Shown piece after piece: positions 59,222 to 64,000 of a DNA stretch of 64,000 nucleotides. This DNA comes from Verrucomicrobiota bacterium. GTDB taxonomy: Bacteria; Verrucomicrobiota; Kiritimatiellia; CAIQIC01; JAGNIJ01. Every line of letters starts with the position of its first letter. The stretch's first letter is position 1. The stretch is taken from assembly GCA_022710725.1 (NCBI GenBank), contig JAKLGK010000007.1, forward strand, positions 1 to 64,000. The letters run 5' to 3'. Both the position numbers and the translations under genes were made by a program. The notes under the pieces are model-generated. The model saw only the letters and a program-made list of their open reading frames with translations, ran no database searches and was not told where the DNA came from.

Positions 59222-61639
59222 TCAGGGCGTGACCTCGCCCAGCCGCGTGCGGAATACCGCGCCGCTCACGGCCTGGAAGCCCGGCCCGAGGGTGATCTTG
59301 TTCCCCGCGTTCAGCGTCACGTCGCCCGGCGACTGCACGCGGAACTGGTCGAAGGCGGTGATCGTGTTGAAGGCCCGGTACGTGCGGGTGTCGGTGACGA
59401 CCGGGTTGGTGAGGACGAGGTCCCACGGGATGCCCGCCACTGCGGCCCACGCGTTCAGGCGGCCGTAGCCGTAGTACTCGTTCCAGCCGTTCTCGTCGTA
59501 GGGGACGGGTCCGATCCGCTCGCAGGAGGCGCGCATCCGGTCCCGCACCTCCTGCCAGGTCAGGTTCGTGTCGGTCGAGAGGATCAGCGCCGCGATCCCC
59601 GCCGCGAGGGGGCAAGCCGCCGAAGTGCCGCCGAACGTCGCCGTGTAGTCGCCATCCGACCCTTCCGCCGTGTTGTAGCCGTTGGTCGAGGTGCGATCGA
59701 TCGTGACGATCTGGTGGGTGTCTTCCAAGGGGCTCAAATGCCCGCCCGAACTGGGCACGACAAACTCCAGGCCCGTGCCGTACTGGCTGTAGTCTGACCG
59801 GTAGTCGAAGTCCGTGCTGGCCCCGACGGCGATCACGTTAGAGTGCGAAGCCGGGTAGTGGATGTAGTAGTCGATTTCATGGTCGCCGGGCAACCACATG
59901 CGATCTCCCGGGATGCCCGAGGTGATGTATTCGATGTTGGTGTTGCCCGTGTTCAGGTAATGCCATTCGACCGTCAGCCAGTCCTTCGTCTTTTCCGACG
60001 AGACCCAGGCCTGGAACTCGAGCGCCTTGTCCCTGTCGGTATAAAACGCGGGCGTGCGCAGGCAGGAGCCCTGGGAATCGCCGATGGCCCCGGATCGCGC
60101 CGCATAACGGCCGGACCCGTAGGCGTGCGAGGGATCGTCCACGATGGAGAACGGCACGTCGCCGGTGACCGACCATCCCGCCGGGAGGTCGGGCGAGTCG
60201 AACCGCTCCCAGGTGCCGCCCGCGTCGGGCAGCTTGACGCTCGAGACCCAGACGGCGTCCTCCCCGTTGGTGACGCTGTCGTTCTTCCGGTACCAGAATT
60301 CGATGTAACACGGAGTGCCGTTGGTACCCGACGGATTCCGGGTGAAGTAAGAGTGCCCCGACGCATTGTTGCCGGAGGAGGCCAGGACGGGTGTTCCTTT
60401 GCCCCCGCGTCCCTTGGTAACCGCGTCATCGAAGGCGGCATCGGTTACCGGCAGGGCGGTGAATCCGAGGCTCATGCTGATCACATCCGCTCCCCGCCAC
60501 CGGTTTGTGCCGTCCACGTCCAAGCCCGCCGAATACCGGATGGCCGAAGCCATGGCGCTCGGAGTCACCCAGTTGGTCCCGTGGATCACTTTGATCGGCA
60601 GGATGTTGCAACCATAGGCGATGCCGGCAACGCCCAGCCCGTTATTGCCCGCCGACGCCGCGACGCCTGCGCAACACATGCCGTGCTGGTCGTCCGCGTC
60701 CTTTGGGCCCGAGTCGTTGTTGTCATTAACGAAGTCCCAGCCGTGCAGGTCGTTCGTGTACCCGTTGCCGTCCCCGTCCACGCCGGGGATGCCTTCCGGT
60801 TCGTTTGCAAAAAGGTTGTCGATGATGTCCGGGTGTTCCCATTCCACGCCGTCGTCAATGATCGCGATCACGATCGAGTTGCTGCCCGTCGTGATGTCCC
60901 ACGCCTCCGGCGCGTCCACGTCGGCGTCGGGCTTGGCCCCGTTCTGGCCCGTGTTGCCGAGGTGCCACTGGTTAGTGAACAGGGGATCGGAAGGCGTGAA
61001 CGCGCGCCGGACCTCGCCGAGAAAGTCCGGCTGGGCCCACTCGACGCGCGGATCCCCCGCGTGCCGGTTGATTTCCCGCAGGACGTCCTCGGCCCCGGTG
61101 ATGGGCAGCGTCAGGAGGAACTGGTCCGTCGTATGCCGCAGCGGGCGGACGCGGTCGCGGTCGGCGCCGAAGTAGGCGTCCGCTTCCACGCCCGGCTTGA
61201 GGCGGATGATCATGTCCGGCGTCACGAGCCCCTTGAGGCCGCTGTCCGGGTCCACGAAGACGGGGTTGAACGAGGACACGCCGGGCTGGGCCCGGACGGC
61301 TGCCAGCACGGCATCCAGGCGGCCCGGTTCGGAGTCCAGCCGGATTCGTTCCGCCTCGGGCGCGGCCAGCAGTTGGTACCCGTGCCCAACATCCTGGCCC
61401 AGGCTGTAGCCCTGGATCGGCCCGCCCCGTGCGATCAGTTGCCGCGCGAGGGCCTGCCCGTCGGCGCCGGTCTCCGCGCGCAACGCGACCATTCCGGCGA
61501 CCCGCCACAGGGGGCGGCTGCTCTTCGGCGTCAGGAAGAAGTCCCCCGCGTCGACTGCGCCCGGTCGCGGGCTGGCCGCGCTCGCGTCCGGCGGGAGCAG
61601 GCCGAGCGCCAGCAGGAACACGAGGAACCATCTATTCAC
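59222..61639 (-). CDS. Secreted S8 subtilisin-like protease with C-terminal anchoring-type domain
   Basis: The 805-residue protein has a signal peptide (to about residue 21). A split propeptide region (about 45-210) precedes the subtilase domain with D262 in AIIDDGVEWEHPD, H319 in DDQHGMCCAGVAA and S673 in GGTSAACPLAAGIAAL. The C-terminal 70 residues contain TAFDQFRVQSPGDVTLNAGNK and ITLGPGFQAVSG blocks, resembling 3-coathanger-stack domains at the ends of secreted proteins. The start is a GTG that lies eight bases inside the upstream adhesin gene, so the two are coupled and the protease may act on it. The domain order differs from the subtilase at 6699 because it lacks LamG. Confidence 0.85.
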   Translation of the reverse strand: MNRWFLVFLLALGLLPPDASAASPRPGAVDAGDFFLTPKSSRPLWRVAGMVALRAETGADGQALARQLIARGGPIQGYSLGQDVGHGYQLLAAPEAERIRLDSEPGRLDAVLAAVRAQPGVSSFNPVFVDPDSGLKGLVTPDMIIRLKPGVEADAYFGADRDRVRPLRHTTDQFLLTLPITGAEDVLREINRHAGDPRVEWAQPDFLGEVRRAFTPSDPLFTNQWHLGNTGQNGAKPDADVDAPEAWDITTGSNSIVIAIIDDGVEWEHPDIIDNLFANEPEGIPGVDGDGNGYTNDLHGWDFVNDNNDSGPKDADDQHGMCCAGVAASAGNNGLGVAGIAYGCNILPIKVIHGTNWVTPSAMASAIRYSAGLDVDGTNRWRGADVISMSLGFTALPVTDAAFDDAVTKGRGGKGTPVLASSGNNASGHSYFTRNPSGTNGTPCYIEFWYRKNDSVTNGEDAVWVSSVKLPDAGGTWERFDSPDLPAGWSVTGDVPFSIVDDPSHAYGSGRYAARSGAIGDSQGSCLRTPAFYTDRDKALEFQAWVSSEKTKDWLTVEWHYLNTGNTNIEYITSGIPGDRMWLPGDHEIDYYIHYPASHSNVIAVGASTDFDYRSDYSQYGTGLEFVVPSSGGHLSPLEDTHQIVTIDRTSTNGYNTAEGSDGDYTATFGGTSAACPLAAGIAALILSTDTNLTWQEVRDRMRASCERIGPVPYDENGWNEYYGYGRLNAWAAVAGIPWDLVLTNPVVTDTRTYRAFNTITAFDQFRVQSPGDVTLNAGNKITLGPGFQAVSGAVFRTRLGEVTP

Positions 61640-63590
61640 GGGAATTCTCCCGCCGCAGCTCCGCGAGTTCCTGTTGAAGCGCTCGGATCTCCTTCTGCTG
61701 GCGGATGGTGTACAGGGTCAGCTCCTCGATTTTCTGGAGCAGCTTGGCCTGGGTTTCGCCGACGCCCGCGCCGCGCGCCGCTACTTCCGCGGCGGAGGGC
61801 AGGCCGGGAAGCCGGCCATGTTCCGCGATGTGGCGCTCGACGTCGTTCAGCGGGGGGAGGGGATAGCCCGGCTCGAACACGAAGTCGGCCCAGCCAGTTT
61901 CCACGACGATCTCCTCGCAGCGGATCGCGCCGCCGACGGAGAGCAGGTAATTCGTCTCCAGGTTCTGCGTGCCGATGCCCACGCGACCCTCGTCGCGGGT
62001 GACGACGAGGTGAGGCCCATTGGTCTCCGACGGGGTCATTCCAAGGATCTCGAGCTGGTTCGAGTCGAAGTTGTAGCGAAGCGCGATGCCCCAGTTGCCC
62101 GACAAGGACTCGTTGAGCTGCAGCTCCGCGCCCGCTGTGCCGAGCGCGTCCGGGCACACGAAGAGCCGGCCCATGTCCGCGCCGCCGACCACGTGCAGGT
62201 CGGCCTGCGGATTCATGACGTTGATGCCCACCCGTCCCGGCGCGTTCACCAGGAACTGGCCGTCCGCCGTGGAGTGGAAGCTGCCGGAGGACGAGCCGTT
62301 CCAGACGAACGCGCCGGCGTGGAGAGCTTGCGCTTCGCGTCCCGCCGCGAACGCCCCCGCGCCGGCGGCGACGTTCGAGAAGCCGCCGGGGATGGCCGCG
62401 TAGTCGGCGTCGTTGGTGATCGTGTTGTACTGGCCGCCGCCGACGACAGCCCACGAGGCGTCGCCGCCGATCCGGTTGGCCTGGCCGGCGCCGATGAATC
62501 CGTAGTCACCGTCGTCCATCCGGTTCCCGCCGCCCGCGCCGATGAAGCCCTGGTAGATCCCCGGTTGGACCTTGTTGCCCAGGCCGCCTGCGACGACGCA
62601 GCCGTAGGAGCCGGTGGCGACCAGGTTGTTGTCGCCCCCGCCGATGACCGAGTACGCGGCGCGGACTTGGATCCGGTTCCCCTGTCCTCCGCCGATGGCC
62701 GACTTGTACCCGTCGATCTCGTTCATCCAGCCGCCGGCGACCACGGCATTGCTGCCCTCGTAGGCGATGCGGTTGTACTGTCCTCCGCCGATAACCGCTC
62801 CTCCGCCGGCATTCGTATTGTACGCCCCGCCGTCCACGACGGCATTCTCGGCGCCGAGCGCCACGTTGTAGGCCCCGCCGCCCACGATGCTGTTCATGCC
62901 CCCCGCGCTGCATCCCTTGCCCATGGCGATCACATCGCTGCCGGCCGCGTTCGGCGAGGGGGTGAACGTTCCGTATTCCCGGTACCCGAGCAGCGACCCG
63001 CCTCCACCGCCCGTATTGTCGTCCGATGCCACCCATGCGCTGCCGCTCCACTTCATGACCTGGCCATTTGCCGCGCCGTTCTGGTTCATGTCGGCGAAGG
63101 AGATGCTGTCGTCCTGGATCTTCGTGCTGTCCACGGAGCTGTTGTTGAGGTGGTAGCCCATCACCGAACCGTCCGCGATCATCATCGTGGTGATGGCCCC
63201 GTTGGTCACGCCTCCCGCCAGCAGGGAGAAGGGGACGGCGACCAGCCGTTCGCGCGGCCGGAGGGCCGTGCCGTTCACCGCGACTTCGAGCCAGAAGCCG
63301 GGCACGCTCATCGACAACCACGACATGTCGCTGGCCGCGCCCTCGTCCCCGATGAACGTGGAATACAGGCCGTCCGCGACCGAGACGGTATCCGTGTCCT
63401 GGTAATGGACCATGACCGTATTCGTGGGATCGGAGTACACGCGGAATACGACCTGCGCCGCTCCGCTGTACAGGTTGGTTCCGCTGACGAGTCGGCCCTG
63501 GTAGTTGATCAGCGTCGGGAGTTGTGCGCCGGCCGGCATTCCAGTGAGGGCCACACATGCGATAACCAAGCTACAGGACGTGCTTTTCAT
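61632..63590 (-). CDS. YadA-head-like surface adhesin with C-terminal coiled coil
   Basis: The 652-residue protein has a signal (ending GAQ near residue 23). An N-terminal beta domain of about 150 residues is typical of tail-fibre-like proteins in PVC genomes (FRVYSDPTNT, LVAVPFSLLAGGV). A left-handed ladder with about eleven repeats of the form S-x-I/V-x-G-G-G-x-x-N-x-I at 20-24 residue spacing occupies about residues 225-440 (NSIVGGGAYNVALG, SAIGGGQGNRI, SVIGGGDNNLV). After it come a beta segment, a conserved LPGLPSAAEV motif common in S74-like chaperone neighbours, and a heptad-like coiled coil at the end (LLQKIEELTLYTIRQQKEIR). It is likely a trimeric fibre. AGGAGG lies 6 bases before the start. 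Confidence 0.85.
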   Translation of the reverse strand: MKSTSCSLVIACVALTGMPAGAQLPTLINYQGRLVSGTNLYSGAAQVVFRVYSDPTNTVMVHYQDTDTVSVADGLYSTFIGDEGAASDMSWLSMSVPGFWLEVAVNGTALRPRERLVAVPFSLLAGGVTNGAITTMMIADGSVMGYHLNNSSVDSTKIQDDSISFADMNQNGAANGQVMKWSGSAWVASDDNTGGGGGSLLGYREYGTFTPSPNAAGSDVIAMGKGCSAGGMNSIVGGGAYNVALGAENAVVDGGAYNTNAGGGAVIGGGQYNRIAYEGSNAVVAGGWMNEIDGYKSAIGGGQGNRIQVRAAYSVIGGGDNNLVATGSYGCVVAGGLGNKVQPGIYQGFIGAGGGNRMDDGDYGFIGAGQANRIGGDASWAVVGGGQYNTITNDADYAAIPGGFSNVAAGAGAFAAGREAQALHAGAFVWNGSSSGSFHSTADGQFLVNAPGRVGINVMNPQADLHVVGGADMGRLFVCPDALGTAGAELQLNESLSGNWGIALRYNFDSNQLEILGMTPSETNGPHLVVTRDEGRVGIGTQNLETNYLLSVGGAIRCEEIVVETGWADFVFEPGYPLPPLNDVERHIAEHGRLPGLPSAAEVAARGAGVGETQAKLLQKIEELTLYTIRQQKEIRALQQELAELRRENSRE

Positions 63591-63642
63591 AGCGGGCCTC
63601 CTGTCTCCCCGGCTCCGCGGGGCAACCTCGTGCTATGAAGCC

Positions 63643-63671
63643 ATTATCCCGTTCGTGGCCGGTCGAGTCAA
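63643..63671 (-). promoter_or_regulatory. Sigma-70-type promoter for the adhesin-protease operon
   Basis: On the minus strand, TTGACT (63671 down to 63666), 17 bases, then GATAAT (63648 down to 63643). Transcription would start near 63636, leaving a 46-base leader with AGGAGG before the start at 63590. Confidence 0.7.
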
Positions 63672-63790
63672 TTGCGCCGGCAAATTTACCGGCAGGGCGC
63701 GCGACGTAATCCGTGACGACTTGGTTGCGGTCGAGCTAGGGCCCGCTCCAGAACGGGTGAAGTATCACGTGAAGACCCAGGCATGTTGTC

Positions 63791-63808
63791 CATACTTTGC
63801 ATAGTATG
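63791..63808. repeat. Near-palindrome, related to 63894-63923
   Basis: CATACTTTGCATAGTATG is self-complementary except for one central pair. It shares the (C)CAyACTTTGCAwAGTrTG core with the longer palindrome about 100 bases away. Operator sites for a dimeric regulator, or dispersed repeats, are both possible. Confidence 0.6.
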
Positions 63809-63893
63809 AAAATCTGGCATGAACCGCGATGGATGTTATATGCAGTCCAGTAGTTGGATAGAACCTATTGCAGCTTCAGAAATATGGTTCAGG

Positions 63894-63923
63894 AATTTCC
63901 ACACTTTGCAAAGTGTGGAAATT
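63894..63923. repeat. Perfect 30-bp palindrome
   Basis: Arms 63894-63908 and 63909-63923 are fully complementary with no loop. The sequence opens with AATTTCCACACTTTG. Palindromes of this length are rare by chance. With no spacer it is a poor RNA hairpin and more like a DNA-binding or dispersed repeat site. It shares the TTTCCA...TGGAAA outline with the terminator dyads at 59134-59192. Confidence 0.75.
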
Positions 63924-64000
63924 ATTCAAATCGAACACCAATAGAATTGCCGTGCAACTTCTCCTGCGTGAACGACCGGGCATCGAAGGCATGGCGCGGC

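Larger units (their letters stand above)
63591..64000. other. Non-coding end of window, with promoter and palindromes
   Basis: No gene is recognised in these 410 bases. They hold the adhesin promoter (63643-63671), a near-palindrome at 63791-63808 and a perfect 30-bp palindrome at 63894-63923 (see separate entries). The region is distinctly AT-richer than the adjacent coding sequence. Confidence 0.6.

Noticed and set aside
63505-63804. Short open frame over the upstream region of the adhesin
   Set aside because: It overlaps the adhesin start and its promoter on the opposite strand and shows no coding character.

Overview
The window looks like a chromosomal segment of a high-GC Gram-negative bacterium of the PVC superphylum, most likely a Kiritimatiellota/Verrucomicrobiota relative. 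This is inferred from content only: an anaerobic sulfatase-maturase-type radical SAM enzyme, large secreted right-handed beta-helix proteins with terminal dockerin-like calcium repeats, outer-membrane barrels ending in phenylalanine, lipoproteins, and several multidomain subtilases. No rRNA or complete tRNA is visible.

Region 1 (1-2000) holds a YitT-type membrane protein with a strong sigma-70-type promoter, a Rnk/GreA-family protein, and a structured-looking 270-bp intergenic segment containing a perfect tRNA-type T-arm. Region 2 (2063-23855) is an uninterrupted same-strand block with several ATGA stop/start overlaps. In order it encodes an ECF-like sigma factor, a one-TM probable anti-sigma protein, a secreted caspase fused to a CsgG/FlgT-like module, a LamG lipoprotein, a subtilase, a TPR/Ig/CsgG-like lipoprotein, a PorV/FadL-like outer-membrane barrel, a one-TM unknown protein, a 1.9-kaa RHS protein with an N-terminal dockerin, an OpgH-like glycosyltransferase and a secreted cohesin-like protein. 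It reads as one sigma-controlled cell-envelope system and is the best candidate for something undescribed.

Region 3 (23961-36315) is a tandem array of four paralogous secreted beta-helix proteins with overlapping coding sequences and C-terminal dockerin-like repeats. It is followed by a secreted clan-CD (legumain/caspase-like) protein with one intact and one degenerate peptidase domain, and a TPR protein. Region 4 (41143-46952) has an atypical subtilase with Glu in place of the catalytic His and two malectin-like domains, a secreted unknown protein sharing an 80-bp leader element with it, and a small outer-membrane barrel ending at a strong hairpin.

Region 5 (47185-59111) is more ordinary: small membrane protein, anSME-type radical SAM enzyme, SNase-family nuclease, gpmI (minus), polyprenyl synthetase, an unknown membrane protein, a TolB-like propeller, comM/yifB and a TPR protein (minus), and a CsgG/PEGA protein. 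Region 6 (59222-63590, minus) is a two-gene operon of a YadA-head-like adhesin and a subtilase with a C-terminal anchoring-type domain, behind a good promoter. The end of the window contains two related palindromes, one a perfect 30-bp dyad.

GC content changes within the window. The second to fourth beta-helix genes and the subtilase domain at 41143 are clearly AT-richer than their surroundings, which suggests acquisition or module exchange.
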